Source: Pseudomonas bohemica
GTDB taxonomy: Bacteria > Pseudomonadota > Gammaproteobacteria > Pseudomonadales > Pseudomonadaceae
Length of the DNA: 64,000 nucleotides
Direction: 5' to 3'
Assembly: GCF_002934685.1 (NCBI RefSeq)
Contig: NZ_NKHL01000121.1
Location: forward strand, 124,001 to 188,000
Below are positions 1-8,995 of the stretch, one piece after another (positions within the stretch are counted from its first letter, which is position 1; each line of letters starts with the position of its first letter). Under the pieces are notes generated by a model that saw only the letters and a list, made by a program, of their open reading frames with translations, ran no database searches and was not told where the DNA came from. Both the position numbers and the translations under genes were made by a program.

Positions 1-114
1 GAAGTACTGATGAGTGAATTCCATATTCCCTGGCTGCACCTGAAGCTGACCAAGCCCGGAGCCGTGCCAGCGGCCAAAGGCGTGGGCGTGGAGATTGAGC
101 GCGGATGTCGCTGA
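1..114 (+). CDS. folB: Dihydroneopterin aldolase, C-terminal end (partial)
   Basis: The window opens inside this gene; the last 37 codons are visible, ending in a TGA at 112-114. The tail (VGVEIER near the end) fits FolB, which converts dihydroneopterin to 6-hydroxymethyl-dihydropterin in folate synthesis. The call rests on this short tail plus the overlapping downstream HPPK-like gene, the usual order in Pseudomonas. The 10-base overlap with the next gene implies translational coupling. Confidence 0.75.
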   Translation, partial: EVLMSEFHIPWLHLKLTKPGAVPAAKGVGVEIERGCR

Positions 115-632
115 CACGGATTTTCCTTGGGCTGGGCAGCAATATCGACCGGCATCTGCACTTGTGTGCGGGGCTCGAGGCACTGGCTGACTTCCTGACT
201 GACATGTCCTGCTCGCCTGTGTTCGAGAGTCATCCAGTGGGAATCAAGAGTGGGCCATTCATCAATCTGGTGGTGTCAGCGCTGACGGACCTGCCCTTGA
301 TCGAGCTTGACCGCCGCCTGAAATTCATCGAGGCCGATAACGGACGCTACGCACCGGACCGCAAGGGTTTGCCGCTGGATATCGATGTATTGCTGTATGG
401 CGATCAGGTTGGCAATTTCGATGGCTTGATCCTGCCGCGCGCGGAAATTCTGAAGAACGCATTCGTGCTGTGGCCTTTGTCTCTGATTGCGCCGCAGATG
501 ACGCACCCAGACGTAGGCGTAACATTCGCTCGTTTGTGGGAAAACGCGAAGATCGACCAGCAGCTGTGGCCGGTCGGGTTCGAGTGGCGGGGTAAGCAAC
601 TGACTCCGGTCGGGATGTTGCCCTCTATCTAA
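105..632 (+). CDS. folK: 2-amino-4-hydroxy-6-hydroxymethyldihydropteridine diphosphokinase (HPPK)
   Basis: HPPK transfers pyrophosphate from ATP to 6-hydroxymethyl-dihydropterin, the step after FolB. The 175-residue length fits the family. The N-terminus has the GLGSN strand-loop (residues 9-13). The signature region near residues 81-98 contains LPLDIDVLLYG, with Asp92 and Asp94 in place for magnesium binding. It overlaps folB, so the pair is co-transcribed. Pseudomonas genomes often carry a second, canonical folK beside panB; this folB-linked copy is more divergent, so its share of the activity in the cell is uncertain. Confidence 0.85.
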   Translation: MSLTRIFLGLGSNIDRHLHLCAGLEALADFLTDMSCSPVFESHPVGIKSGPFINLVVSALTDLPLIELDRRLKFIEADNGRYAPDRKGLPLDIDVLLYGDQVGNFDGLILPRAEILKNAFVLWPLSLIAPQMTHPDVGVTFARLWENAKIDQQLWPVGFEWRGKQLTPVGMLPSI

Positions 633-650
633 CAGGCATCACCCGTTCTC

Positions 651-740
651 TGTACGAGTGAGCTTGCTCACGGACGCCTAGTGCCAGTCAGCTTGGGTGG
701 GACTGCCCCACCGCATTCGTGAACAAGCTCACTCCCACAG
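651..740. repeat. REP-type paired inverted repeat
   Basis: Two copies of the short palindrome GTGAGC-TT-GCTCAC (658-671) and its variant GTGAAC-AA-GCTCAC (719-732) face each other in the gap between folK and cca, and the second is followed by TCCCACAG. The same pair recurs at 48.4 kb and 55.6 kb. This is the usual form of Pseudomonas REP doublets. It lies between convergent genes and could also help end transcription. Confidence 0.75.
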
Positions 741-768
741 CGACCGCAAACTCCCCTGTGTCATGCAT

Positions 769-1998
769 TCAAACTTGATACGACGCCTTGTAAACCGTCA
801 GCGTATCCAACCGTTCCCGCTTGAGTGCTTCGCCCAGCTCCTGCCCTTGATAGCCCTGGTCCAGCAACGGTTGCACCGCGACTTGCCTGGCGGCCTCGGC
901 CGCGCCACGCAAATACTCGGCCTGTGGATAACTGCGATCCTCGAACCCCTTGCGCCCGCAGGCATCCATCTCGCAGGCGACGATGAATTCCTCGAAACGC
1001 TGAGGCCGGCGATACACGTCGAAGCTTTGCAGTAGATCGAGCAACGTCGAAGGTCGCAATTCCAGTGCCCGATGCCCGTGGGTGTGATATTGGCCGACCA
1101 GCAGCGCCAGCTCTTGGCAGTCCCTCGGTACCTTGAAGCGCAGGCTCACGGCCTTGATGGCTTTCAGGCCCTTCTGCTCGTGGGCAATGTGCCGAGGCCA
1201 TTCCTCTTCCGGCGTCAGCCCTTTGCCCAGATCATGCAGCAGGCACGCCCAGCGGACACTGAGCGGCTGATTGTGCACAGCGGACTGATGCAGAACGCTT
1301 AGGACATGCAGGCCGGTATCGATTTCCGGGTGATGGGCTGCGGGTTGAGGCACGCCAAACAGTGCATCGATTTCCGGCATCAGCACCTTGAGCGCGCCGC
1401 ACTCACGCAGCACCTGAATGAATACCTGTGGCTCGCGTTCCATCAATGCGCGGGAAATTTCCTTCCAGCTGCGCTCCGGCGTGAGGGCTTCCAATTCGCC
1501 CGACGCGCTGAGTTGACGCATCAGCATCAGTGTTTCGGGAGCAACGATGAAACCGTCGGGTGCATAGCGCGCAGCAAAGCGGGCAACGCGCAGCACTCGC
1601 AGGGGGTCTTCCGCGAACGCCGGGGAAACGTGGCGCAAAATGCGCTCCTGCAAATCGCGTTGACCATGATAGGGATCGATCAGATGGCCGTCTTTGTCTT
1701 CGGCAATGGCGTTGATGGTCAGGTCGCGGCGGATCAGGTCTTCTTCGAGGGTCACGTCCGGTGAGGCGTGGAACACGAATCCGCCATAACCGCGTCCGGT
1801 CTTGCGCTCGGTGCGGGCAAGGGCGTACTCCTCGCCGGTCAGCGGATGCAGAAACACCGGGAAGTCCGTGCCTACGGGGCGGTAGCCCTTGATCAGCATT
1901 TCATCGGTTGTCGCGCCGACGACGACCCAATCGGTGTCCGCGACGGGTTTGCCAAGCAGGCGATCGCGTACCGCACCGCCAACTTTATAGATCTGCAT
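769..1998 (-). CDS. cca: Multifunctional CCA tRNA nucleotidyltransferase / phosphohydrolase
   Basis: The enzyme adds or repairs the 3'-CCA of tRNAs. Reading from the chosen ATG, the protein is 409 residues and begins MQIYKVGGAVRDRLLG, the nucleotidyltransferase motif, followed by the DTD catalytic pair. The C-terminal half carries an HD phosphohydrolase domain (CLLHDLGKG), as in the long gamma-proteobacterial type. An upstream in-frame ATG would add 19 residues, but the start at 1998 has a CGGAGG ribosome site just before it and places the motif at the N-terminus as in known Cca. It is followed at once by the REP element. Confidence 0.93.
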   Translation of the reverse strand: MQIYKVGGAVRDRLLGKPVADTDWVVVGATTDEMLIKGYRPVGTDFPVFLHPLTGEEYALARTERKTGRGYGGFVFHASPDVTLEEDLIRRDLTINAIAEDKDGHLIDPYHGQRDLQERILRHVSPAFAEDPLRVLRVARFAARYAPDGFIVAPETLMLMRQLSASGELEALTPERSWKEISRALMEREPQVFIQVLRECGALKVLMPEIDALFGVPQPAAHHPEIDTGLHVLSVLHQSAVHNQPLSVRWACLLHDLGKGLTPEEEWPRHIAHEQKGLKAIKAVSLRFKVPRDCQELALLVGQYHTHGHRALELRPSTLLDLLQSFDVYRRPQRFEEFIVACEMDACGRKGFEDRSYPQAEYLRGAAEAARQVAVQPLLDQGYQGQELGEALKRERLDTLTVYKASYQV

Positions 1999-2081
1999 AA
2001 AAAACCTCCGTAAGCGCGACAGGATAAACCTTACGTCGCGCTTGCGGAGGTGCATTTTTTCTTCAGATCCCGCTTTAGGTT

Positions 2082-3644
2082 CTATAGGTGAACGACCGCC
2101 AGGTCGAGCCGGGGATACTCACTGTCAGCGTGTTCGCTTCTCGGCGGTACGTGGTGGGTTTTCATCACTTGATCGCCCTGCAGCGTCTCCAGATGAATGT
2201 CGAAGCCCCAGAGACGATGCAGATGTTTGAGCACCTCGTCGGTAGAGTCGCCCAGCGGCTTCCGGTCATGCTGTTGATGGCGCAGGGTCAGCGAGCGATC
2301 GCCGCGGCGGTCGATGCTGTAGATCTGCACGTTGGGTTCTCGGTTGCCCAGGTTGTATTGGGCAGCGAGGGTTTCGCGAATTGTCCTGTAGCCCGTTTCG
2401 TCATGGATGGCAGGAACCAGCAGATCGTCCTTCTGATCGTCATCCAGAATGCTGAACAGCTTGAGATCGCGGATTACCTTGGGCGACAGGTACTGCAGGA
2501 TGAAACTCTCGTCCTTGAAGCTGCTCATCGCAAACTTCACGGCAGTGAGCCAATCAGTGCCGGCCAGGTCCGGGAACCAACGCCGGTCTTCGTCGGTAGG
2601 GTGCTCGCACATCCGCCGAATGTCCTGATACATGGCAAAACCCAGGGTATAAGGATTGATGCCACTGTAATAAGGGCTGTCGAAACCGGGTTGGAACACC
2701 ACGCTGGTGTGGGACTGCAAGAATTCGAGCATGAATCCGTCAGTCACCAGGCCTTCGTCGTACAGGTCGTTCATCAGCGTGTAGTGCCAGAAGGTCGCCC
2801 AGCCTTCGTTCATCACCTGGGTCTGGCGTTGTGGATAGAAATACTGCGCAATCTTGCGCACGATGCGCACCACTTCACGCTGCCAAGGCTCGAGCAGCGG
2901 CGCATGTTTTTCAATGAAATACAGGATGTTTTCCTGCGGTTCGGCAGGGAAGCGGGCGTTGTCCTCCTTGTCGTTCCTGCTGGCGTTTTTCGGGATGGTG
3001 CGCCACAGATCGTTGATCTGCTTTTGCAGGTGCTCTTCCCGATCCTTCATGCGACGGCGTTCTTCTTCCGCCGAAATAGGGTAGGGGCGCTTGTAGCGGT
3101 CCACGCCGTAATTCATCAGGGCGTGGCAGGAATCGAGCAGGTCCTCCACGGCGTCGATACCGTGGCGTTCTTCGCATTGCATGATGAATTGCTTGGCGAA
3201 TACCAGATAGTCGATGATCGAGCTGGCGTCGGTCCAGGTACGAAACAGGTAATTGCCCTTGAAGAAACTGTTGTGGCCATAGCACGCATGGGCCACCACC
3301 AATGCCTGCATGCATATGGTGTTTTCTTCCATCAGATAAGCGATGCAAGGATCGGAGTTGATGACGATCTCGTACGCCAGCCCCATCTGCCCGCGTGAGT
3401 AAGATTTTTCCGTGCTGAGGAAGTGCTTGCCGTAGGACCAATGGTGATAGCCCAGCGGCATGCCGACCGACGCATAGGCGTCCATCATCTGCTCGGCGGT
3501 GATCACCTCGATCTGATTGGGATAAGTGTCCAGGGCATAACGCTCGGCGATGCGGCTGATTTCCCGGTCGTACGCCTGGATCAGTTCGAATGTCCACTCT
3601 GAACCCGTGGAAAGGGGTTGGCGCTTCTGCTCTCTAGCGGTCAT
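2082..3644 (-). CDS. SpoVR/YcgB family protein
   Basis: A 520-residue protein of the SpoVR family, named after a Bacillus spore-cortex protein and called YcgB in enterobacteria. The biochemical function is unknown. The N-terminal half is Trp/Tyr/His-rich (YHHWSYGKHF, HACYGHNSFF, MNEGWATFWHY), which looks like a metal-binding or enzymatic fold. The ATG overlaps the stop of the upstream yeaH-like gene by 4 bases, so it is the last gene of a prkA-yeaH-spoVR operon. Enterobacterial homologues are stress- and stationary-phase induced, which suggests a common role with the PrkA kinase. Confidence 0.9.
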   Translation of the reverse strand: MTAREQKRQPLSTGSEWTFELIQAYDREISRIAERYALDTYPNQIEVITAEQMMDAYASVGMPLGYHHWSYGKHFLSTEKSYSRGQMGLAYEIVINSDPCIAYLMEENTICMQALVVAHACYGHNSFFKGNYLFRTWTDASSIIDYLVFAKQFIMQCEERHGIDAVEDLLDSCHALMNYGVDRYKRPYPISAEEERRRMKDREEHLQKQINDLWRTIPKNASRNDKEDNARFPAEPQENILYFIEKHAPLLEPWQREVVRIVRKIAQYFYPQRQTQVMNEGWATFWHYTLMNDLYDEGLVTDGFMLEFLQSHTSVVFQPGFDSPYYSGINPYTLGFAMYQDIRRMCEHPTDEDRRWFPDLAGTDWLTAVKFAMSSFKDESFILQYLSPKVIRDLKLFSILDDDQKDDLLVPAIHDETGYRTIRETLAAQYNLGNREPNVQIYSIDRRGDRSLTLRHQQHDRKPLGDSTDEVLKHLHRLWGFDIHLETLQGDQVMKTHHVPPRSEHADSEYPRLDLAVVHL

Positions 3645-4912
3645 GTCACTAACCTGCGCTGGAAGAGTTCACGGAATACCGGATAGATATCACCGGCAGA
3701 GACCAGCTGCTGCTGGGCAAACGTGTCAGCGAACGCTTCGCCGATACGTTCGTATTCGAACCACAGCGCCTGATGCTCGCGCGGGGTGATCTCGACGTAA
3801 GTGTAGTACTGCACGAACGGCATGATCTGCTTGATCAGAATGTCACGGCAGATGGGCGAGTCATCGTTCCAGTTATCACCGTCCGACGCCTGCGCCGCGT
3901 AGATGTTCCACTCGTTGGTGGGGTAGCGTTCGGCCATGATCTCCTGCATCAGCTTCAGTGCACTGGAAACGATGGTGCCGCCTGTTTCCCGGGAATAGAA
4001 AAACTCCTCCTCGTCGACCTCGCGGGCGCTGGTGTGGTGGCGGATGAACACGACTTCGATCTTGTCGTAGTTCCGCTTCAGGAAAAGGTACAGCAGGATG
4101 AAAAAGCGTTTGGCAATGTCCTTGGTCGCCTGAGTCATGGAGCCGGAGACGTCCATCAGGCAGAACATGACGGCTTTTGAGCTGGGGTTGGGTTGCTTGA
4201 CCAGTAGGTTGTACTTGAGATCGAAGGTGTCCAGATACGGCACCCGTTTGATGCGTGCCTTCAAGCGTTGGGCTTCAACCTCCAATTCTTGAATGTCGCC
4301 AAAATTGTCGGGTTCTTCGCGTTTAAGGCGCTCAAGTTCGGCGAGCACTTCTCGAAGCTTGGCTCGACTGCTGCCCGATAGCGCAATGCGTCGGGCGTGT
4401 GCCGAGCGCAGCGTACGAATGATGTTGATCCGCGACGGGTTGCCTTCGTTACTGATGCCCGCACGCACGGTTTTGAAGGTATCGGTACCACTGAGGTTGC
4501 GTTTGACCAGATTGGGAAGTTCGAGGTCTTCGAACATGAACTCGAGGAATTCTTCCTGGGTGATCTGGAACACGAACTCATCCATGCCTTCGCCGGAGTT
4601 GCTCGCCTTGCCGGGCCCCTTGCCACCGCCGCCTCCTTGCGGACGGGCAATGTGCTCGCCGGTGGTGAATTCCTTGTTGCCAGGATGGACGACGGTCTGT
4701 TTGCCGCCGCGGCCATGGTGCAGCACCGGTTCGTCGATATCGCGACCGGGGATGCTGATCTGTTCGCCATGCTCCATGTCCGTGATGGAGCGGCGGCTGA
4801 CTGCTTCTTCGACTGCTTTTTTGATGTGGTCACGGTAACGACGCAGAAAGCGCTGCCGATTTACCGTGCTCTTGTTCTTGCCATTGAGACGTCGGTCGAT
4901 CACATAGCTCAT
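3641..4912 (-). CDS. yeaH: YeaH/YhbH family protein (DUF444) with von Willebrand A-like domain
   Basis: A 423-residue protein. The C-terminal half has a MIDAS-type metal site, DVSGSM, followed by hydrophobic strands (RFFILLYLFL), so a vWA-like fold is probable. The N-terminus is basic (RQRFLRRYRDHIKKAV) with a Gly-rich linker around residues 90-105. DUF444 proteins are encoded with PrkA-type kinases and SpoVR in many bacteria. A partner or substrate role for the kinase is likely by context but is not shown here. It overlaps the downstream spoVR-like gene by 4 bases and follows prkA after 117 bases containing an inverted repeat. Confidence 0.9.
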   Translation of the reverse strand: MSYVIDRRLNGKNKSTVNRQRFLRRYRDHIKKAVEEAVSRRSITDMEHGEQISIPGRDIDEPVLHHGRGGKQTVVHPGNKEFTTGEHIARPQGGGGGKGPGKASNSGEGMDEFVFQITQEEFLEFMFEDLELPNLVKRNLSGTDTFKTVRAGISNEGNPSRINIIRTLRSAHARRIALSGSSRAKLREVLAELERLKREEPDNFGDIQELEVEAQRLKARIKRVPYLDTFDLKYNLLVKQPNPSSKAVMFCLMDVSGSMTQATKDIAKRFFILLYLFLKRNYDKIEVVFIRHHTSAREVDEEEFFYSRETGGTIVSSALKLMQEIMAERYPTNEWNIYAAQASDGDNWNDDSPICRDILIKQIMPFVQYYTYVEITPREHQALWFEYERIGEAFADTFAQQQLVSAGDIYPVFRELFQRRLVT

Positions 4913-4925
4913 AGGCCCTCCGGGC

Positions 4926-5019
4926 AGCTACAAGAAAAAAACAGCCACAAGCTGCAAGCTGATCCTGGCCAGGCATTCAGACGCTGACCCATCCAGCTTG
5001 CCGCTTGAAGCTTGTAGCT
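4926..5019. repeat. Inverted repeat in the prkA-yeaH gap
   Basis: AGCTACAAG at 4926-4934 pairs perfectly with CTTGTAGCT at 5011-5019, and further AAGCTGCAAGCT / AGCTTGCCGCTTGAAGCT units lie inside. It is another Pseudomonas REP class (a related unit lies after argC). Sitting inside an operon, the folded RNA could protect the prkA message end and lower expression of the two downstream genes. Confidence 0.65.
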
Positions 5020-5029
5020 CACAGCTGCT

Positions 5030-6952
5030 TTATTGCGACTTCCGCACGCGCAGGTACCACTCGGAAAGCAGTCGTACCTGTTTGTCCGTGTAACCCCGCT
5101 CGACCATCCGGGTGACGAAGTCGTTGTGTTTTTGTTGATCCTCTTTGCTGGCTTTGGCGTTGAAGCTGATAACCGGCAGCAGATCCTCGGTGTTCGAGAA
5201 CATCTTCTTCTCGATCACTACGCGGAGTTTCTCGTAGCTGAGCCAGGTCGGATTCTTGCCATTGTTATTGGCGCGGGCACGCAAGACGAAGTTGACGATC
5301 TCGTTACGGAAATCCTTCGGATTGCTGATGCCTGCCGGTTTCTCGATCTTCTCCAGCTCTTCGTTGAGCGCAACTCGGTTGAGGATTTCGCCGGTTTCCG
5401 GATCGCGGTATTCCTGATCCTGAATCCAGAAGTCCGCGTACAGCACGTAGCGGTCGAAGATGTTTTGACCGTATTCGCTGTAGGACTCCAGATACGCCGT
5501 CTGAATTTCCTTGCCGATGAACTCGATGTAGCGCGGCGCCAGGTATTCCTTGATGAAGCGCAGGTAGCGTTCGCGGGTTTCCGCCTGGAACTGCTCCTGC
5601 TCGATTTGCTGTTCCAGGACATACAGCAGGTGAACCGGATTGGCCGCCACTTCGTGCGGGTCGAAGTTGAAGACCTTGGAGAGGATCTTGAACGCAAAGC
5701 GAGTCGACAGTCCGTTCATGCCTTCGTCGACACCCGCGCTGTCGCGGTACTCCTGAATCGACTTGGCTTTCGGGTCGGTGTCCTTGAGGTTCTCGCCGTC
5801 ATAAACCCGCATCTTGGAATAGATGTTCGAGTTTTCCGGCTCTTTCAAACGAGATAGAACGGTGAACTGCGCGAGCATTTTCAGAGTGTCGGGCGCGCAA
5901 TGCGCCTTGGCCAGCGAGCTGTTGAACAACAGCTTGTCGTAGATCTTGATCTCGTCGCTGACACGCAGGCAGTACGGCACCTTCACGATGTAGATACGGT
6001 CGATGAAGGCTTCGTTATTCTTGTTGTTGCGGAAGCTGTGCCATTCCGATTCGTTGGAGTGGGCCAGCAGAATACCGGTGAACGGGATCGCGCCCAGGCC
6101 TTCGGTACTGTTGTAGTTACCTTCCTGAGTAGCGGTGAGCAGTGGGTGCAGGACCTTGATCGGCGCCTTGAACATCTCCACGAATTCCATCAGGCCCTGG
6201 TTGGCCCGGCACAGCGCGCCCGAGTAGCTGTAGGCGTCGGCGTCGTTCTGTGGATATTCTTCGAGTTTGCGGATGTCGACTTTACCCACCAGGGCAGAAA
6301 TGTCCTGGTTATTCTCGTCACCCGGTTCGGTCTTAGCTACCGCGGTCTGGTTGAGAATCGACGGGTAGAGTTTCACCACCCTGAACTGGCTTATGTCGCC
6401 CCCGAATTCGGCCAGACGTTTGGTCGCCCATGGCGACATGATGGTATTCAGGTAGCGGCGCGGGATGCCGAAGTCCTCTTCGAGGATCGTCCCGTCTTCG
6501 GCAGCTTTGAACAGGCCCAAGGGCGATTCGAAAACCGGCGAGCCCTTAATGGCGTAGAAAGGCACTTTTTCAACGAGCTGTTTAAGCTTTTCAGCCAGAG
6601 ACGACTTACCGCCGCCAACAGGGCCAAGCAGATAAAGGATCTGTTTCTTCTCTTCCAGACCCTGAGCGGCGTGGCGGAAGTACGAAACGATTTGCTCGAT
6701 GCAGTCCTCCATGCCGTGGAAGTCTTCGAACTCCGGATAGCGCCGGATGACTTTATTGGAGAAGATTCTGGACAGCCGGGAGTTGGTCGATGTGTCGAAC
6801 AACTCAGGCTCGCCGATGGCCAGCAGAAGACGTTCTGCGGCTGAGGCGTATGCACGGCGGTCGGTTTTGCAGAGCTCCAAGTACTCCTGTAGCGAGAACT
6901 CTTCCTGGCGTGTCGATTCAAAGCGTTGTTGGAAGTGGCTAAAAATACTCAT
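5030..6952 (-). CDS. prkA: PrkA family serine protein kinase (YeaG-like)
   Basis: PrkA combines an AAA-type ATPase domain with a C-terminal kinase-like region and is linked to stress and nutrient-starvation responses in enterobacteria and Bacillus. The protein from the chosen ATG is 640 residues, the usual family length, and carries a Walker A loop GPVGGGKSS at residues 110-118. An in-frame ATG 69 bases further upstream (7021) would add a Pro-rich stretch atypical of the family, so the start at 6952, preceded by GAGGTGACGTC, is preferred. It heads the operon with the yeaH-like and spoVR-like genes. Confidence 0.93.
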   Translation of the reverse strand: MSIFSHFQQRFESTRQEEFSLQEYLELCKTDRRAYASAAERLLLAIGEPELFDTSTNSRLSRIFSNKVIRRYPEFEDFHGMEDCIEQIVSYFRHAAQGLEEKKQILYLLGPVGGGKSSLAEKLKQLVEKVPFYAIKGSPVFESPLGLFKAAEDGTILEEDFGIPRRYLNTIMSPWATKRLAEFGGDISQFRVVKLYPSILNQTAVAKTEPGDENNQDISALVGKVDIRKLEEYPQNDADAYSYSGALCRANQGLMEFVEMFKAPIKVLHPLLTATQEGNYNSTEGLGAIPFTGILLAHSNESEWHSFRNNKNNEAFIDRIYIVKVPYCLRVSDEIKIYDKLLFNSSLAKAHCAPDTLKMLAQFTVLSRLKEPENSNIYSKMRVYDGENLKDTDPKAKSIQEYRDSAGVDEGMNGLSTRFAFKILSKVFNFDPHEVAANPVHLLYVLEQQIEQEQFQAETRERYLRFIKEYLAPRYIEFIGKEIQTAYLESYSEYGQNIFDRYVLYADFWIQDQEYRDPETGEILNRVALNEELEKIEKPAGISNPKDFRNEIVNFVLRARANNNGKNPTWLSYEKLRVVIEKKMFSNTEDLLPVISFNAKASKEDQQKHNDFVTRMVERGYTDKQVRLLSEWYLRVRKSQ

Positions 6953-7238
6953 GACGTCACCTCGCTCGATACGTGGAGCCGGCGGCGGATCGTCAGTCGA
7001 TGCTGGATGACTGCCGATCACTCAGCGGTCATTACCCCCCAAACACCATAAAAGTAGCTACCGATGACCCACGCGCCGGTGTACCGGCTCTCCCCTGATT
7101 CGGATGGCCTGGGCTAAGGATAGTTCGGATTCGCACACAGAAAGAAGGAAGGCGTGTGAATGAGGGGTAACCGTTCGTCAGTTAGACGCGCGAGGCCGCG
7201 TAGGACGCGGCTTCGCGCATCAAAAAAATATTTTTCGA
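6953..7238. promoter_or_regulatory. prkA upstream region with a possible RpoS-like -10 and a strong hairpin
   Basis: This 286-base gap has no convincing gene. On the minus strand CTATCCTT at 7123-7116 resembles the RpoS -10 consensus and lies about 164 bases before the prkA ATG; no clear -35 is seen, so this is tentative. At 7188-7218 a 14-bp stem with one G-T mismatch and a 3-base loop (GCGCGAGGCCGCGT / ACGCGGCTTCGCGC) lies just after glpE. It could end glpE transcription, although no T-tract directly follows it. Confidence 0.4.
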
Positions 7239-7559
7239 TCAGCCTTGCACGGTTTCGCTCGGGAAAGTGGTTTTCCAGAGTTCGAACCCGCCATCCATGC
7301 TGTAGACCTCAGAGAAGCCCTGACCTACAAGATAGGCCGCCGCGCTCTGGCTTGAGTTACCGTGATAGCAAAGCACGACGAGCGGTTTGTCCAGGTCGGC
7401 CTGACGAATGAAGTCAGCGATGGAATGGTTATCCAGATGGTGCGAGTCGGGGATGTGATTGCTGGCGTAGGTCTGTGCATCGCGGACGTCGACCAGTACG
7501 GCGCCTTGTTCGCGCAGGGCTTGGGCCTGCTCCGGCGGAATGCGTTTGAAGTCGGTCAT
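7239..7559 (-). CDS. glpE: Thiosulfate sulfurtransferase (single-domain rhodanese)
   Basis: GlpE moves sulfane sulfur from thiosulfate to cyanide or thiols such as thioredoxin in the cytoplasm. The 106-residue protein is one rhodanese domain: VLVDVRDAQTY near residues 21-31, and the active loop CYHGNSSQ with catalytic Cys64, nearly as in E. coli GlpE (Cys65). It follows apaH after 56 bases on the same strand, the usual Pseudomonas arrangement at the end of the lptD-apaH cluster. It could be co-transcribed with apaH or have its own promoter. Confidence 0.92.
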   Translation of the reverse strand: MTDFKRIPPEQAQALREQGAVLVDVRDAQTYASNHIPDSHHLDNHSIADFIRQADLDKPLVVLCYHGNSSQSAAAYLVGQGFSEVYSMDGGFELWKTTFPSETVQG

Positions 7560-7615
7560 GGCGTGGGCTCCTGGGCCGTCGGGTTCTCGGTCTGTCGAGA
7601 ACGGTAAAAACGATT

Positions 7616-8497
7616 TTAACGCTGTACAGGGCTTCGGTCGTTAGCCGTCAAGTCAGTCAATGCCGGTGAAGCGACGTTGCCTTGCTCATTGCAGTCGCAA
7701 TGGATCAGCTCACGGGTGTCGACATTCATCATTGTCATTGCCCCGCCCCATACGCAGCCGGTGTCGAGGGCGTAGACGCCGGGCTCGCTGCAGCGACCTT
7801 CAAGCGCGGCCCAGTGTCCGAAGATGATGCTCAGGCCCTTGGTCTTGCGATCCTTGTGGCTGAACCACGGCGCGTATCCGGCAGGCGCGCTGTCCAGACC
7901 TTCCTTGCTCTTGAGGTCCAGCTTGCCGTCGCTGGTACAGAAACGCATCCGCGTGAAGTAGTTGGTGATCACGCGCAGGCGGGTCACGCCATGCAGATCC
8001 TTGTCCCACTTGGCCGGTTCGTTGCCATACATGCCATCCAGAAACGGTTCGAACAGATTGTCGTCGCGCAAGGCTTCTTCGACTTCTTCGGCACAGCGCA
8101 GGGCCTTTTTCAGTGTCCACTGCGGCGCAATGCCTGCATGCACAAGGGCGATGTCGCGCTCGGCGTCGTAATGCATCAGCTTTTGCTGCCGCAGCCACTC
8201 GAGCAGTTCGCTGGCGTCGGGGGCTTCGATGATTTCCCGCAGCGTGTCGCCTTTCTTCAGGCGTTCGATGTTGCGGCCGGCGGCGAGCAGGTGCAGGTCA
8301 TGATTGCCGAGCACGCAGATGACGGAATCGCGCATGGCATACAGGAAACGCAGGGTTTCCAGCGATTCGGGCCCACGATTCACCAGATCGCCGACCAGCC
8401 ACAGCTTGTCTCTGGCGGGATCGAACGACACGCGTTGCAGCAGGCACTTCAGCGGTTCGAGGCAACCTTGCAGGTCGCCGACTGCGTAAACCGCCAT
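7616..8497 (-). CDS. apaH: Symmetrical bis(5'-nucleosyl)-tetraphosphatase
   Basis: ApaH splits Ap4A into two ADP, keeping alarmone levels low and removing Np4A caps from RNA. The 293-residue protein has the metallophosphoesterase motifs in order: GDLQGC (residues 7-12), GDLVNRGPES, and GNHDLHLL. The C-terminal tail after about residue 270 is loosely conserved. The ATG shares one base with the apaG stop codon (8497), so the two are translationally coupled, as in enterobacteria. Confidence 0.94.
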   Translation of the reverse strand: MAVYAVGDLQGCLEPLKCLLQRVSFDPARDKLWLVGDLVNRGPESLETLRFLYAMRDSVICVLGNHDLHLLAAGRNIERLKKGDTLREIIEAPDASELLEWLRQQKLMHYDAERDIALVHAGIAPQWTLKKALRCAEEVEEALRDDNLFEPFLDGMYGNEPAKWDKDLHGVTRLRVITNYFTRMRFCTSDGKLDLKSKEGLDSAPAGYAPWFSHKDRKTKGLSIIFGHWAALEGRCSEPGVYALDTGCVWGGAMTMMNVDTRELIHCDCNEQGNVASPALTDLTANDRSPVQR

Positions 8498-8877
8498 CAG
8501 TGCAGCGCCCCCGGCACAGCCAGGCGGAAGGGGGCAATGACCGCGTCGAAGCGTTTGCCGTCTTCTGCCAGCATCTGATAGGTGCCTTGCATGTTGCCGA
8601 CCTTGGTGGTCATGACCGTGCCGCTGCTGTAGGTGTGGCTCTGGCCCGCCTGAATCAGCGGCTGCTGACCCACGACGCCTTCGCCACGCACTTCTTCGAC
8701 ATTCCCGTCTCCGTCGGTGATCACCCAGTGCCGCGACAAGAGCTTGGCCGCCAGCTCGCCGCTGTTGTGAACGGTGACGGTATAGGCAAAGGCGAAGCGG
8801 TTTTGCTCAGGTTGGGACTGCTCTGCGAGGAAGCGGGTGACGACGCTGACGTCGACCTGATAACGAGGATCGGACAT
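8497..8877 (-). CDS. apaG: ApaG (Co2+/Mg2+ efflux protein family)
   Basis: A 126-residue protein made of a single ApaG fold (fibronectin III-like), with the typical segments FAYTVTVHN, LLSRHWVITDG and VVGQQPLIQAG. The molecular role is not settled; a link to magnesium and cobalt efflux comes from Salmonella genetics. It stands between rsmA and apaH as in other gamma-proteobacteria, with AGG eight bases before the ATG. A 118-base gap separates it from rsmA, so a separate promoter is possible. Confidence 0.92.
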   Translation of the reverse strand: MSDPRYQVDVSVVTRFLAEQSQPEQNRFAFAYTVTVHNSGELAAKLLSRHWVITDGDGNVEEVRGEGVVGQQPLIQAGQSHTYSSGTVMTTKVGNMQGTYQMLAEDGKRFDAVIAPFRLAVPGALH

Positions 8878-8995
8878 GCAAGAGGCCTTAAAAGCGGGGG
8901 CGGAAAAAGCCGGAAAAGCCCGGAGAAGAGTGAGTCTAGGACATGTGAGGCATAAAAAACCAATTGGTGCTTAGACCAGACATGTCCCGAGGGTA

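Noticed and set aside
1306..1764. Long open frames on the plus strand opposite cca
   Set aside because: They are antisense shadows of a well-conserved gene; no ribosome site or known domain, and GC-rich Pseudomonas coding DNA often leaves such frames open.
2088..3398. 436-codon open frame opposite the spoVR-like gene
   Set aside because: It mirrors the codon pattern of the minus-strand gene, and the translated sequence has no recognisable family.
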